64,000 nucleotides of DNA from Typha latifolia (lineage: Eukaryota; Streptophyta; Magnoliopsida; Poales; Typhaceae): NCBI GenBank assembly GCA_019914945.1, contig CM034107.1:7440001-7504000 (forward strand), read 5' to 3'. Shown here in pieces: positions 25,071 through 38,610 of this stretch. Position 1 is the first letter of the stretch, and the number at the start of each line of letters is the position of its first letter. The translations under genes and the position numbers were made by a program. The notes under the pieces are model-generated. The model made no database searches. It saw nothing but the letters and a program-made list of their open reading frames with translations, and was not told where the DNA came from.

Positions 25071-25878
25071 AGGTTGGTGAAGCCATCTCGACGTATGGGT
25101 AGCTGTTAGGTTCGGCCATTCGATGGTTGCTGTTGGCTACATTGGTGGGCTAGAAGAAGTCGGTCGTAGCTATTGATAGTCGAGGAAGTGTTGGGTCCAT
25201 AGCCACCAATCATGTGTTTGATGTAGTGATAACTGCCATTGTCGATGATCTTCCTATGGGTGTTGTTGAACGATGGTTATGTCTTAGGTGTGGGTGGTCC
25301 AAGAAAATGAGTGGACATGGTGGTTTCAACCGTGTTCGTCGTCAGTGGAAAGTTAGGGTTTTCAGCCCTAGCATCCATTTCGGATGGGGAAGACGACCCT
25401 AAAGCCACTATTGTAGGCGACTCTAGCATGGCTATAGCTGTTAGGAGGGTCTGTAGGTGCAGAGGAGTTTCCACTACAGCTAGAGGAGTTGTGGCGGCAA
25501 TTTGAGGCAGTTTGTCCCTTCCCTTACAGTTTGAATTATCCTTGCGATGGGCGGCCATTTCAGCTATAGCCAAGAGTGTTGGCAATGTTGGGTGATGGAG
25601 GATGGCTAGTAAGACCTCTGCCAAGGCTTGGATTGAGTCCTTGAAGAAGGTTTGTATGCCCTTCAAGTTCTCCTTTAATTCAGCCAAAGATTCCTTAAAT
25701 ATTGCTTTCGCCCATGCAAGTAGCTTGTCATTGGTGATGGCCGCTGGTAATGCTAGGGAAACTTCCGTAGGAATAGAGATGAGTTCCTAATCCTCCATGG
25801 TTGCTCCTTCTTTGTTCAACTTCCTCGATCTTGTATTAACCATCGTCTAAAGACTGTTTTGGGCTTTGATACTAATAT
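25070..25878 (-). pseudogene. Ty3/gypsy gag N-terminus and degenerate PBS
   Basis: On the minus strand, TTAGTATCAAAGCCC (about 25863-25877), a variant of the Met-initiator PBS, is followed by a start MVNTRSRKLN at 25843, typical of plant gypsy gag. An in-frame TAG follows the first 18 codons; then an open stretch reads LAELKENLKGIQTFF and on to about 25277. The end passes into the GC-rich end of repeat F near 25070. It is a decayed 5' end of an element whose LTR would lie to the right (25880 on). Confidence 0.65.
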
Positions 25879-25879
25879 T

Positions 25880-26470
25880 ATAAACCAAATTTAAATCGAT
25901 CAAGACGTAAGAAAATTATAAAATATTTTTGGTGATATCCTCATGAGTTACGGTTCTAATGGTTTTAGTTTCACATAAATCTGAGGTTAGGGTGAAAGTT
26001 AAAAATAAAAGAGTGAAGGAATGTCAGAATGGGGCAAATAAATAAATATCTAATGCTGTAGTGGTCGTCAGAGGGTGCTGGTTGGTCATATAGTAGGGTG
26101 CCTCGTGGTTGAAGATGGTGGCTAGAGTTTGGGTACTTTGAAGGGATCTAGGGCTATGATCTACTCCTACAAAGATAAGGACGATCTAACGACATTAGTA
26201 AAAAATAAGGACAAGATAATAACTAAACTCAATGACCAATTCCATAATAATAGTAAACACATGACCACTGCTATTTATAGTAGTAAAGTCCTAGAGGGTC
26301 GGATTCACATGTGCTTATCCGCTTTATGTGAAATTCAAAACAATAAACAAATCTAGCTAAATAACTTGATTCCACTTGACTTGACTCGACTGACTCAATT
26401 GACTTAACTCGTGTAGTCGTATCATAATGACCAAAAGGGGGAAGGACTATACAAATGAAAAGTAATATGT
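25880..26470 (-). repeat. LTR-like sequence next to the gag start
   Basis: It lies just upstream, in element sense, of the PBS and gag start at 25843-25877. Parts recur at 14744-14942 (caaatgaa-agtaat and the tcacataaatctgaggt block). Boundaries are approximate, and no second intact copy was found. Confidence 0.45.
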
Positions 26471-26479
26471 ATATATATA

Positions 26480-28474
26480 TATTGAGCCTTTTATCTTTTA
26501 TAAAGAAGAGAATAACTCTCTTTATTCTTATTTTGTAACTAGCATTTTAAGATAGTATTATATTTATAGTATTAGATTATATCTATAATATAGGTCTAAG
26601 TCATTTAATAAAAATAAAAGAAGTAATTCTAAACTTAATAAACAATCATATTTTAAGCGAATAAAGTCTAATTGGATAAATGACTAACTCCATGTCACCT
26701 AAATATTTTTAGATCTTAAACCCCTTAGTTGAGCCCCTTGGATCCTGCTAGCAATGAGTTAACATTTGATTGACAAATGAGAGAAATATGTGGTTTATAT
26801 CTTCTTATCAAATGGTGATTAGTCTTATCCCATAGACACCTTATCAAATTAGGATATATTATATAATTATGTATATGCATGTTTTGGCCTCAAACATGAT
26901 TATATGATCTTATCTAGAGATAATTTTAATTGAGTATTTTTTATCATTCATTTAATTAGATTGATCTGAGAGATGAGTATGTTGATGATATATAGAGATG
27001 ATTGGAGATGATATCTTCTAGCATGGCGATGCATGTGATCAACTAATATGGGTATGCATGTGTTAAATATATGATTGGAGATTGCATAATAATATATCTC
27101 TTTTAACTCCTCTTCCACCTAAATTTCTCATATGCATTTACTTATTATAATATTGGATATATGCACGTGATCTATCATATAGAAGGAAATGCATAAATCG
27201 CATTAATAGGAAAGTTGATAGAAAAAACATAAGGGTACTCGAGTAGGCTCTAGGGTTAGGATGTCTAATGTTATGTTTATGATCACTAATATGCGATATC
27301 TCGTGGCCCAAGTCTGATGTCAATTAACTCTAGTGCGCATAGACAATCGGACACCTGCCGTTCGCTAGAGCATGCATTTGGTGAGTTACCCTCATGTGAT
27401 TTCTATTAACTAGTGGAGTACCCGATTTGGATGGATATTGGTATACTCTTAGTATATGGTAGGGTATGATTATTACTAAAATACCCTTAGCCTATAGTAG
27501 GATATAATTATGACTAAAATACCCTTAATATTTGGCAAGGTATGCTTTGAGCCTACGGGCAGGATAATGATATTGGGTATTGGGTGTTGACTATGCATAG
27601 TGATCTTGTATGATGATGTTATTCCGAGTTAATATTGATGACTGAAATATTGAGAAATGCATATGATTTCATTATCATCTAATATACTTGATTTTCGTGT
27701 GGTTATTATGTATCTATCATATATGGTTGTATTTGATATCATAGTATGGTCACAGTCAGCATGCATCATATATAGTATATTTGAGAGAGTTATGATGACG
27801 GTGACATTGAAATTTATTTATATATTGTCGAGAATTATATACTTGATCAGTTTTGACATGATATCTACATTTATATATTATTGGGAATGCATTCATATAC
27901 TCATTCATAACATGATGCTCATATGTAATTCATATTATCTAGTATATGATTTACTCTCTATTTGGTATTACTGATTCAGGATAAAGTGTATTCACTGAGC
28001 ATTTAAATTATGACTTTCCTTATTTATTTTATAACCCCTATCAGATATATGATACGTGATAGCGACTTGAGATATCCTGAGAAGATATTTTAGAGCAAAA
28101 ATAAGTTGAACTATAAACATGAGATGGTAGAGAAGATAATTTATCTAGATATTAAATTGTACCATTATTGGATATTTGTACTCCATTGTATTAGACGATG
28201 AGTTGTATAATACATGTTCGATTATATTGTACTCATGTATTAGTGGTTTTAATTGTATCTTGATGATTTGTCATGGCCTGTTATGACTTGCCAATTTATG
28301 TAGGTGTTTAATATAGTTGTTATGGATTTAAATATGGATATGTTAATAGGTTTAACTTGATGATGTCATAATTTATTTTGTGATGAATTATGTAAGCACA
28401 GGGGTGTATCTATGCGTGGTGACCCCGCTCGTCCTATCGAGTGCGCCGCGCGTGTTGTGGCGGGGGGCATTACA
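26480..28474 (-). repeat. Repeat F copy 3, inverted
   Basis: It is the reverse complement of F: it ends at the right with the GC-rich head (cggggggcattaca at 28461-28474, the complement of TGTAATGCCCCC). Blocks such as atctctgaatta, gatatatagagatgattggagatga and taggatatatta match F copy 4 read in the other direction. It is head to head with copy 4 across a 407-bp spacer. Confidence 0.8.
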
Positions 28475-28881
28475 AATATCTTATGAGATATGCTCTAGAG
28501 TTAATTGACATCCTTCTAATATTCTCCTTCAGTATTTAATCTTAGTTTCACCCTTCTAATATTCTCCTTCACAAAAAAAAAAAACAATAAAAATAGCAAT
28601 GACAGGATTAGTGTTAAACTATCTTATTGAGTTTGACACCATACGCCCATATATCATTCATGTCTCATGTATTTTATTTTCAATATAGTGCAATTTAAGG
28701 AAATGACTATCTAACTTGTGTATGAAAACCGTCACTACACCAAAATTATTTGATCGATATAAAATAAGAAGGGAAGAAAACCAAAAAAATAAAAAATGAA
28801 AAATGGTTTTGAATTGAAATAGGAGAATGTGAATTTAGTATGAATTAACTTTAGTTTAGTGTCTTATTTTAATATTTAATG
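28475..28881. other. Spacer between inverted F copies
   Basis: AT-rich sequence with a tandem of 'cttctaatattctccttca' in two copies (28512-28572). No gene seen. Confidence 0.6.
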
Positions 28882-31731
28882 TGTAACACCCCCGCCCGGC
28901 ACGGGCAAGTGCATGCCCACGCACTTACACAACACGCACGATGCACGCGATAGGACGGGCGGGGCCGTCATGCATAGATATACTCCTGTGCACATACAAT
29001 TATGACATCATCAAAAACTACCTCCTAACATATCCATGCTCACATAATCCAACACCAAATAAATCATACTATCAACCAAATAAATTTGTTAACATATAAA
29101 TATCCAAGTCCATAATAATATATATTAGACCACTACATAATCTAGTAGGACCCATATAGGCCACAACAAACTATCAAGATACAACTAAACAACTGATACA
29201 CGAGTACACCATAATCTGACATGTATTATACAAATCACCGTTTGATATAATAAAGTATAAATATCAAATAATGGTACAACTCAATATCTCATTAAACTAT
29301 CTTCTATACCATCTCACGTCTATAGCTCACCTCATCCTCGCTCTAAAATATCTCCTCAAGATATCTCAAGTCGCTATCACGTACCACATATCTGAGAGGG
29401 TTAGAAAAGAAATAAGAGTCATGAGCAAAAGGCTCAGTGAATAAATTTTACCCCAAATTAGTGATGCCAAATAGAGAGTAAATCATGTACTAGATAATGT
29501 GAATCAGAAAGAGTATCATGTCATGAATGAGTATATAAATGTTCCTCAATAATATATAAATGAAAAATAGATAACATATCATGTCATAACTGATAAAATA
29601 TATAATCATCGACAATGTATAAATAAATCTCCATGTCATACCATCATCATAACTCTCTCTCAAATATAACACATATGATGCATGCCGATCATGATCATAC
29701 TATGATATCAAATGCAACCACCTATGATGCATATTGACTATTTGATAATCAGGTATAATAGATGATAATGAAATCATATGTATTTCTCAACATCACGATC
29801 ATCACCGACATCTCAGTATAATATCATCGTACTAGACCATTATGCACAGTCAACACCCGGTACCCAATCTCAACATCTTGCCCCTAGGCTCAAAGCATAC
29901 CCTGTCATACTCTAAGGGTATCTTAGTGATAATCATACTCTAGCATATGCTAAGGGTATATCAAAATCTATCTAGATCGGGTACCCCACCAGTTAATAGA
30001 AATCACACGAGGGTAACTCGCCACACGCATGCCTTGGCGAACGGCAGGTGTCCGATTGTCTATGCGCACAAACTCAATGGACCTTGGACATGGGCTAGGA
30101 GATATTGCATATCAGCGACCATAATCATCACTCTAGGTATCCTTAACCCTGGTGCCTATTCGGGTACCCTCATGCTTTTTCTATCAATTTTTCTATCAAT
30201 AAGAATTATGCATTAGCTTCTATATGAAAGATCACGTGCATATATCCAGTACTATAACAGTCATGCATATCAAGAATTTAGGTGGTAAGGAAGGCAACAG
30301 GAAAATAATGCAATGCAGTCTTCAACCATATATCTAACACATGCATACTCCTACTAGTTTATTACATGCACACTCATGATAGAAATCATCTTGATATAAA
30401 ACTATAACAATATAGTCATCTCCAATCATCTCTATATATCACCAATGTACTCATATCCTAGATCAGCCTAATCAAATACATGATAAAATATGCACGACTG
30501 AAATCATCTCTAGATAAAGTCATATGATCATGTTAGAGGCCAAAACGTGCATATACATAATATATAATAAATCCTAATTTGAGAAAGACGTTTAGGGGAT
30601 AAGACTGCTCGCAATCTGATTAGAAGACCCAATACACATATCCCTCACATCTGCTAATCAACCGAGTGATAACTCATCGCTAGCAAAGTCCACAGGGCCT
30701 CATATAAGGGAGTTCGGGATCTGAAAATATTCAAATAATATTAGTTAGTCGTTTATCCAAGTAGAATTAGTTCAAGCAGATTATAAATGTTTATTAAGTT
30801 TAAAATCACTTCTTTTATTTTGTACATAACTAGATTCACATTATAGGCTCGATTCAAATACTATAACATACTATAATCATAAAATGCTAGTTATAACATA
30901 AGGAGAAAGGTTTGTTTCTTTTTATTTATAATATTCTAAATATATAATTATAAAGTAAAAATTAAATAATTATAAATGAGATATAAGTATAGATAAGATC
31001 TATTTAAAATAAATTTATAATTCTTAGTCTATTTTGATTAATTAGAAGTTATATAGTATTTACTTAATTATGCAAAATAAATAATTAATTAATTAATAAG
31101 ACTAATATCTTATTCTACACATGGTAGTATATAATAAATTGTTAAGATTACTTAAATTGCATATATTATGAATATTAGTACATAAATATAATAATTATAA
31201 TTTATAACACTATTTATTAATCTAATAGAAATATTACATAATTAAATAAAAATAAGTATTACCTATATTTATGCATAATAGTTTATAACCTAGTTAATCA
31301 TTAATTATACTAATTATAATTAATAATCATCATGTTGAAGAAAATATATTATTATTAAAATAATTAATATCTAAATAATTTATCTGCATTAATTAAGAAA
31401 GTAATACCTAATTAAATAAATAAATAAATATAAAATAAAGCAGATAATAAAAACTATGTCACCAGTGCTGGGCTCGGCCTAGCACTGGGCCGAGCCCAGC
31501 ACTGTTCTAGTAGGAGAGGAAGGAGCTAAGATAGAAGAAGAATGGAAGAAGGAAGAAAGAAAAAAGAATAAAGAGAAAGAAGAAAGAAGGAAGAAGAGAG
31601 GAGAGGAACAAAGGAAGAAAGGAGGACTTTGCGCCGGCGGGAAGGGCACCGGCCACTAGTGGCTAGCCCACGGCCGGCCTCTCGCCGACGACTCGGCTCC
31701 GGTGAGCCCGAGCCCAAGAGTGCAAGCGAGT

Positions 31732-31792
<61 letters not shown>

Positions 31793-32035
31793 AGAGAGAG
31801 GGAAGAGAGGAGAGGAAGGAGGAGGCTCACCGCGTTAGTGGAGGCAGCGGTGGCGGCTATAAGCTGACGTCGGCAGGGGGAAAGAAAGAGAGAGAGAGAG
31901 AGACCGAAAAAAAGAGAGAAAGAGATATTTAGAGGGAGAGATAGAGGCGGTGGGGGGTTGGCGGCAGCGCTAGAGCCCGCCGCGGTTCGCTGGCCGCAGC
32001 CGGATGGCTGCAGCGATGCTAGGGGGTGCGTGGTC
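28882..32035 (+). repeat. Repeat F copy 4, most complete
   Basis: It starts TGTAACACCCCCGCCCGGCA at 28882 and runs about 3.15 kb: GC-rich head, a long AT-rich middle (including aaggaaataa and tatacatata blocks), a purine-rich stretch (31500-31620), a GC-rich part with gtgagcccgagcccaagag (31701-31720), and (GA)n tracts. It is the reference for the other copies. Length and start suit a long LTR of a Ty3/gypsy element, which is an inference; no coding domain is inside it. Confidence 0.75.
31736..31789. repeat. (GA)n microsatellite
   Basis: About 26 GA units within the GC-rich end of repeat F copy 4. Confidence 0.95.
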
Positions 32036-32789
32036 TTTGAATTAGTTCATATTTATTATTTTACCAGAGTGAATTATCAAGATACTAAAATTAAATCTTT
32101 TCTCTCGATAATTTTGTGTAACCAAACTGCTTAATCAATAACTGATTTAGACATCTGTGTATTTAATTTTTCATGATTTTATAATGAGTCTGACTTCTAT
32201 CATAAGTGAATTTAAAATTTTGAGTGCATCAACCAAAAACAGTTGAACATGATATGTGAACTGAAATATTAAATCTTTTGATCTATGAGACTGTGATATC
32301 AAAGATTCAAAATTTTGCAATACAAAATTCTTCGGATTTGAAAAGCTTTCTGCGTTCTCTTAGATTTATTGGTTGAAAAATGACATTGATATGACATTGA
32401 GAGAGTTTGATTTATTGTTGGTCTGTTATGCATATTTATTTTTCATACTACACTTGCTTTTCACATGGTATATGTGCTTGAGTATATATAGATCTACCTG
32501 CAATATGCTCTACTAGGAACTTGTACTAAGTGAGTTTAGACATTGTATTTTAGGTGAAGCTTATTTTCTCCCAAACTGTAAAAGGAAGAGATCGTAAGGT
32601 TTATGTAATTGACAATATATTCCAAAATATGTAAAAATATCTAGTATGAGCATATACAGTATTGTAAAGGTTGATAAAGAATATTAAAGTGATAAAAAAA
32701 TTAATGTGAAAAATAAGTTTTCTTGAAGGAGTTTATAAGGCATTTGCAAGGTGTTCTAACACAATAGAGAGTTTTGATGGCTGTATGTT
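32036..32789. other. AT-rich sequence, no gene seen
   Basis: Nothing recognisable. Composition is intron- or LTR-like, with TATATATA near 32484 and no open frame of interest. Confidence 0.4.
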
Positions 32790-33649
32790 TCGATCAATCT
32801 CCCATCAAAAGGTTTGATGGTCTTGCAACTGGTTCTAGACAGAATTTGTACAAAACTTTCAAGAGATATTTCGGAGGATCTAGCCATTAGATCAATATGA
32901 AATTTTGATATGAGGTAGTCTGGGAAAGATCTTTTCAATGAATCTAATTTCATATATATATAAGATGTATAGATTGGAAGATATCTTCAAAAAGGTAGAC
33001 AAAGGTTAGAGCGTCAGACCTACAAGATTCAGGTCTCCACAAGATTTGGGATCCGTGGGTGGAGACACGGACTCCTAGTATAGGATGGAGGTGATGATAG
33101 AGTGGAGGTCGAGTAGTTGATGGATGTGGCTCTATAATAGATGATGGTGATGGTGGCTTGCGGATGCGATAGATGGTTGAAGGCTATGATTGGACCACAA
33201 CTGTGGTAGTGGGTAAAAATGAAAATCATATAAGAGGTAGAGACAGTTAAGATAGAGAGACGAAGGGAGAGAAGTAGGCCTACCCTACGGGATTAGGGGG
33301 GATCGGCGGAAGAGGGAGATTAGAGGCTAAACGAAACTTTGCCAACAAAAGAGGTGATGCTGGTAGGTGAAGAGGGAGGAGAGAAATATAGAGGCCGACA
33401 GCCAAGTTGAGAGAGTTATAAGAGCAAAAGCCAATTAATCCTTCATTCCAAGCATATCTAAGATACAAGTCATAGGGCATCATTTATTGAGATTAAATCT
33501 AAGCAGTCATAAACAATTTATCTAAATCAGTCTTCTTTATCTATCTCGGATTAGTCTTTCACTTCGGCATATATAGTTTCCGAATCTGGAGAAGTCATGA
33601 ATACTAAATATGTAGATATGGAGATCGGTGATCTTACCCAACTAGTTTG
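32790..33649 (-). repeat. Diverged LTR (I) related to B/C LTRs
   Basis: In order, it parallels the B LTR: gaaattttgatatg (32899-32912), aagatctttt, the cacggactcctag block (33066-33078), a tract with gatggtgatgg, a 'ctacgggattagggggg' segment (33286-33302), and a purine-rich tract. No TTCGAA cluster is present. It is cut at about 33650 by the start of C2. Boundaries are approximate. Confidence 0.6.
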
Positions 33650-35637
33650 ATGTCGATTCATCACCGGATATAGCAAGATCGCTACTCCTCTCACTTATTT
33701 ATTGAAGAAGGACTCTTTTAGATGGACGAATGAAGCCACGACTGCCTATGAAAAACTGAAAACAGCAATGACGACGACACCCGTTTTAGCGTTACCGGAC
33801 TTCACCAAAGAGTTCATTGTGGAATGTGATGCGTCGAATGTTGGCATAGGAGCTGTACTAATACAAGGAGGATGTCCCATTGCCTATCTTAGCAAGACTT
33901 TATTACAAAAATCTCAGCAATTATCGACTTACGAGAGAGAGATGTTGGCAATTATGCATACGGTGACAAAGTGAATGCCTTATTTGATCGGTAGACGATT
34001 CATTATCCGAACCGATCAAAGGAGTCTTCCATACTTTATGGGACAGAGTATACACACTCCAACACAGCAAAAATGGGTCACAAAATTTCTAGGGCATGAT
34101 TATGATATCCAATACAAGAAGAGAACGGAAAATAGCGCGGCGGATGCACTATCGCGCCAAGCTGATACCGCCGAGCTTGCAACCTATGCTTCTCCTACCT
34201 TTTCCTTGCTTGATGAGCTGAGGTATATATGTACATCTGACCCAGATATTTTTAGATTGTTGCAGGAGGTGATGGATGATCTGGAGTGCCATCTCGAGTT
34301 GGAGAATCAAGGCAGTTTGCTGCTGGACCGATGATGCATTCGAGTGCCCGCTAATGATGGATTACGGCAGAAATTATTGGAGCACTTCCACCAAACTCCA
34401 GAGGCTGGTCATGAGGGTGTCTTGAGGACTTATAGGAGGATATCTCATAATTGCACGTGGCCAGGATTAAGGCGGGATGTGAGGAGTTTTGTCCGTGCTT
34501 GTGAAGTCTATCAAAGGGCTAAGACAACCACATTGAAACCGGCCGGATTACTACAGCCTTTACCTATGCCGGACCGTGTTTGGGAAGACATTTCTATGGA
34601 CTTCATTGAGGGTCTTCCGCTGGTACGTGGTATTCTATTATCTTTGTGGTGGTTGACAGATTGAGCAAGTATGTGCATTTTTTGGCATTGTCACATCTAT
34701 TTTCAGTCAAGTCGGTGGCTTAAATTTGATAGAGATGTTGCTCGGTTACATAGCATGCCATGCACGATTGTCTTAGATCGTGATAGTGTATTTATAAGCG
34801 ACTTTTGGATGGAGTTTTTTAGATTATAGGGGACTCGATTGAACTTCAGTTCGACTTACCATCCACAGACGAACGGTCAAACCGATGTGGTCAATCAAAG
34901 CATGAAGCAGTACTTGAGGTGCTTTGCGGGAGAGATGCCGAGACGATGGTTAGAGTTCTTACCGTGGGCGGAGTGGTCTTACAACATCGCCTACCATAGT
35001 AGCATTGGCATGACTCCATTTAAGGTGCTGTATGGAGGCATGGCTTTGACGTTACGCGCTTATCCAATGGCATCTGTAGAGCGAATGGAGGTAGACTTAG
35101 CGTTTATGGATAGAGATGCCACATTGAGGAGGTTGCGTGTGCATGTTAAACTTGCTCAAAACCGCATGAAGCAAGTTTATGATCGTAGCCATAGGGAGCA
35201 GGAGTTCGACATTGATAGTTGGGTGTTTGTGAAGGTGTAACTATATCGACAGGTGACCTTTCATCCGATGCGTAACCAAAAGTTAGTATATCGCTACTTT
35301 GGTCTGTTTCGGGTGTTAGACCGTATTGGTCCAGTTGCATATCGTTTAGAGTTGCCGGAGCGATCAAGAGTGCATCCTGTCCTCCATATTTCATTCCTGA
35401 GGGAGCGGATTGGAGATCATGAGGTTGTTGGATCAGTTCTACCAGAGCCCTTGTAGGAGATAGAGATTGTAGAGCCAGTTCGTGTACTTGCTAGATGCCG
35501 ACTACAATATGGTACTAGATTGGAGATAGAGATTTTAGTTGAGTGGCTTGGCAAGCCATCCGATGAGGTGACATGAGAGTTGGAGATTGACATTTTGGAG
35601 CGTTTTCTTGACTTTTCATCTTGAGGGCAAGGTGGGA
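33650..35637 (+). pseudogene. C2 RNase H, integrase and chromodomain-like tail
   Basis: RNase H-like sequence (FIVECDASNVGIGAVLIQGG; YEREMLAIMH; IRTDQRSLPYF; SAADALSRQ) is followed by the linker (AELATYASPTF), the integrase zinc domain (HFHQTPEAGHEG, then ACEVYQ with the second Cys replaced by Tyr), the core (SMDFIEGL; ASTYHPQTNGQT-like region with Asp in place of Glu), GPF/Y-like (YFGLFRVLDRI, HPVLHISFL), and a chromodomain-like end (PSDEVT). Stops at 33972, 34332, 35238 and 35455 and a frameshift near 34635 kill it. It is the best view here of what the B family lacks. Confidence 0.9.
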
Positions 35638-35651
35638 GAAGCGTGATGGGT

Positions 35652-36511
35652 TGATACCCTTAGTTAGGATCTTTTCTTATTGTATTAGTTGTTTATTTTT
35701 ATTAAAATAAAATTTATGTAGGTCGCATTCGAACGCAGAGAGGTCGCGTTTGAACGCCCTTGCGAACGCCTACATTAGGTTCGCAAATACAGAGAACACG
35801 TATTGTGCGTTCGAACGTGGTCAGGTGAGTTTGAATGCCCGCGTTCGAATGCCTGCATCGCATTCGCACATACAGAGAACGTCTTTTGTGCATTCAAACG
35901 TGATCGAGCACATTCGAACGTGATCGACGGGAATCCTCTAAAATTAGGGTTACTTATTATTTTAGGACTTGTTGGCTAACCTCTATAAATATGTGGATGG
36001 TAGCCAAATTCATTATACTATTGGATTATTGATTTCTTGCCTCCTATCTTCTCTCTAGACTCTCTTCCTCCTCCCTCTTCACTATCGTTCCACCTCTACC
36101 GTTGGCAAGGTTTCTCCTAACTTCTAATCTCCCTCGTCCATCGAGTCACCCCTCTTCTTTGGGATCTCGACCACTCCGTTCCCTTCATCTATATCCTTTA
36201 ATCACATCCACCATCCACCTTCACCTCCATACCCATCCATAACACTAACATCCACCCCACCTGGCACCACCACCATCATCCACGTTCTTTCATATTTTCG
36301 GCCCAGTTTTAGTTCGAATCTGCAAAGGACATAAATATGAAAGTTATAGATCAGGAAGTTAAAAATCTAATACATTTTGTTTTGTAATTTTCTGACTACG
36401 AGAGAATATTTGATAAATAGTTTCCCATGGTTGCACAGACTGATTTGTATAATACATCTAGATCTTGAAGAAATTGTTGCGTAACCTATCTTTGGTACTG
36501 AAAACCTATTA
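35652..36511 (+). repeat. C2 3' LTR without a PBS-like array
   Basis: It starts TGATACCC and ends cctatta. The TTCGAA cluster is at 35725-35930 (four TTCGAA). Unlike other C LTRs here, it has no run of PBS-like units at its end, the zero state of the array described in the findings. Confidence 0.9.
35984..35991 (+). promoter_or_regulatory. C2 LTR TATA box (TATAAATA)
   Basis: TATAAATA lies about 55 bp after the end of the palindrome cluster. The same arrangement is at 43849-43856 (C3 middle LTR), 4846-4853 (C1, minus), 53097-53104 (C4, minus) and 57984-57991 (C5, minus). Confidence 0.6.
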
Positions 36512-38578
36512 TTTTGTGATTTCATCCTTTGCACAAATGTGTACCTGTAGGGCCGCACATTAGCCAGTTTTGCTCTGGGAGTAATCTCAATGCGTCTTAG
36601 GGTCAAGCTGGTGGCATGCCACTTGGCTCCTCAAACACCTCGCTGAATTCTTTCAGTATGGTGGACAAATTAATGGGTACTTCTTCTTTCTTGGCATGGT
36701 CTGCTTGACCTTGGATTAGTTGCATTAAAAGCCCATGACATCTGGCCTTTGACGATCCCACCATCGGTTGAAGTTGCGCTCCGAGCTGCGATCGAATTTC
36801 GTCTAACCGCACCTGCTTGCCACTTTGTTTGAAATCCATCCACATCTCTAAAAAGTCAAAGGTCATCGAGCCCAGACTTCGCATCCATTATGTCCCCAAT
36901 ACGATGTCAGCCCCTCATAAGGCTAATGAGTGAAGATCCAAGGTGAAGGAATTGCCCTAAATCTTCAAAAGAACTCCTCGACATACGTCGTTTGCCCGGA
37001 GCATCGTGCCATCTCCCAATGCTACATCAAATCCCAAAGTAGCATCTATAGCCATCCCTATCTTCTTGACCATACGCTTGTCCATGAAGTTGTGGGTGCT
37101 CCCGGTGTCGATGAGAATCCTCACCATTTGATTTTTCATTGTGCTATCGACCCGCAATGTTCGAGGTGCATTGGCACCAGTGTAGGCATGCATGGATATC
37201 TCGGCATGGATCTCCTCGTTGCCCTCCAATGCTTCTTGGTCTTCGCCTCATCCTCTAGTTCAGCTTCCATTATCTCCTCTTTTTCCACCTCCTCGGCGTC
37301 ATCCAACACCATCACAATGGCCGCCGGTCGGACACATTTGTGCCCGGGGGTCAATCGCTCATCATAGTAAAAAAAACATAACCCTTTTGCTCTTCTCTCT
37401 TCGACTTGGGCTGGAGTATGTCTCCTCATGGTAGTTCGGGAAGGTCCCCTCACAAGATGTGTTGATGCTGTTTGCTGAGGCACTCCTCTAGACTCCGTGG
37501 TGCTCTAGCCCTCTTTTGCCACTATTTGCAGCTCTCGAAGCTTCTCTTCCATCAACTAAGCTGTTGCAAACGCCTCCAACAATGTGGTTGGTCGGGCGGC
37601 CTTCACTTCGGCTTGAATGTCCCGTTGAAGACCACTAATGAAGGTGCTCTTGAGTTGAGAATCTGACAAGCCCCGCACTCTATTGCTAATACGCTCGAAC
37701 TCCTATTAATATGCTCTCACCGTAGTCCTTTGAGTTAACTTGGTAAGAGCATCCTAGAAATCCTCATAGCTGGAGGGTCCAAATTGGATGCAAATCGCGT
37801 CAACAAACTCCTCTCACGATCGATAGGGTTGAGCTCGATAAGTGGCCTGGTACTATTGAATAGCGGTGTCTTCGAGATGGAAAGATGCCAACAACACCTT
37901 TTGGGCATTAGGTGTTCGTTGGTATTCAAAGAACTACTCCACTCGGTAAATCCAATCGAGTGGGTCCCCTCTATTGAAGGGTGGGAAGTTGAGGCCTCGT
38001 TCTTCCTCTTCATACTAGTTGGGCCTCCTTTCTCTTGGATTGAATCCAGCATCCCTGGGATGGTGTAGTGGGGTCGCTGGTTCTTCATAATCCACCCACT
38101 CATCGTCGTCACCGTAGAGTGATACATCCAGTGCTTGGTCGTGGTGATGAACCGGTAGAGGTATGTCGCGGTGAAAGACCGGTGGTGGTACGTTGCGCCT
38201 TTCGGCCGGCGTAGGCAGCAAGGGCCTTCGGGCATGTCCACCCATGGGATATACATGGTCTTCCTCCCTCTTGGCACGGAAGGGTTGAGGAGGTGTCCCT
38301 TGGCAAAAATGCGGTTCCCTTGGTGGTGTAGCCCGGGCTCGAGTAGGGAACTCGGTTGCAGCCGTACCCCTTGGTGCGCTTAAGAGGGCTTGAGTCATGA
38401 TTTCCATTAATTCTTGCATGGCTCGTTGTGTCTCCATTATATTCGCAAACATCTTAATCAAATCTGAGTTGACCGTAGAGGTTGTTGGAGACATTTTGAT
38501 TGGTGAGTTAGGGTTCGATTCTCCCTTCACGGAGGTGCCTTCATTGGGTCGTGATGGCATGGATGTAGTGGTGGGCAT
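36512..38578 (-). pseudogene. D gag, protease and start of RT, broken
   Basis: Gag starts MPTTTSMPSRPNEG at 38578, with an N-terminal part rich in Pro and Arg, the gag core (DPLDWIYRVE, LASFHLEDTA, FISGLQRDIQAEV), and a zinc-knuckle region in which the first Cys pair is altered (CFFYYDERLTPGHKC). Protease has ILIDTGSTHNFMDKR with an intact DTG. After it come FDFLEMWMDFK, the pre-RT segment FEEPSGMPP, and the RT start NVRPYRY at about 36546-36566. Stops and frameshifts near 37500, 37700, 37860 and 36600 break it. It ends at the junction with the C2 LTR. Confidence 0.85.
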
Positions 38579-38610
38579 GGTGGCTGAGAAACGGTGGTTA
38601 TGATACCGCT

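Larger units (their letters stand above)
33650..36511 (+). mobile_element. Element C2: 3' half of a family C chromovirus
   Basis: It begins inside the RT/RNase H region and runs through RNase H, integrase, a chromodomain-like tail, a polypurine tract and the 3' LTR (35652-36511). It lacks 5' LTR, gag, protease and most of RT; LTR I sequence abuts the break at 33650. At the right, the LTR abuts the RT start of element D (minus) at 36512. Confidence 0.85.
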
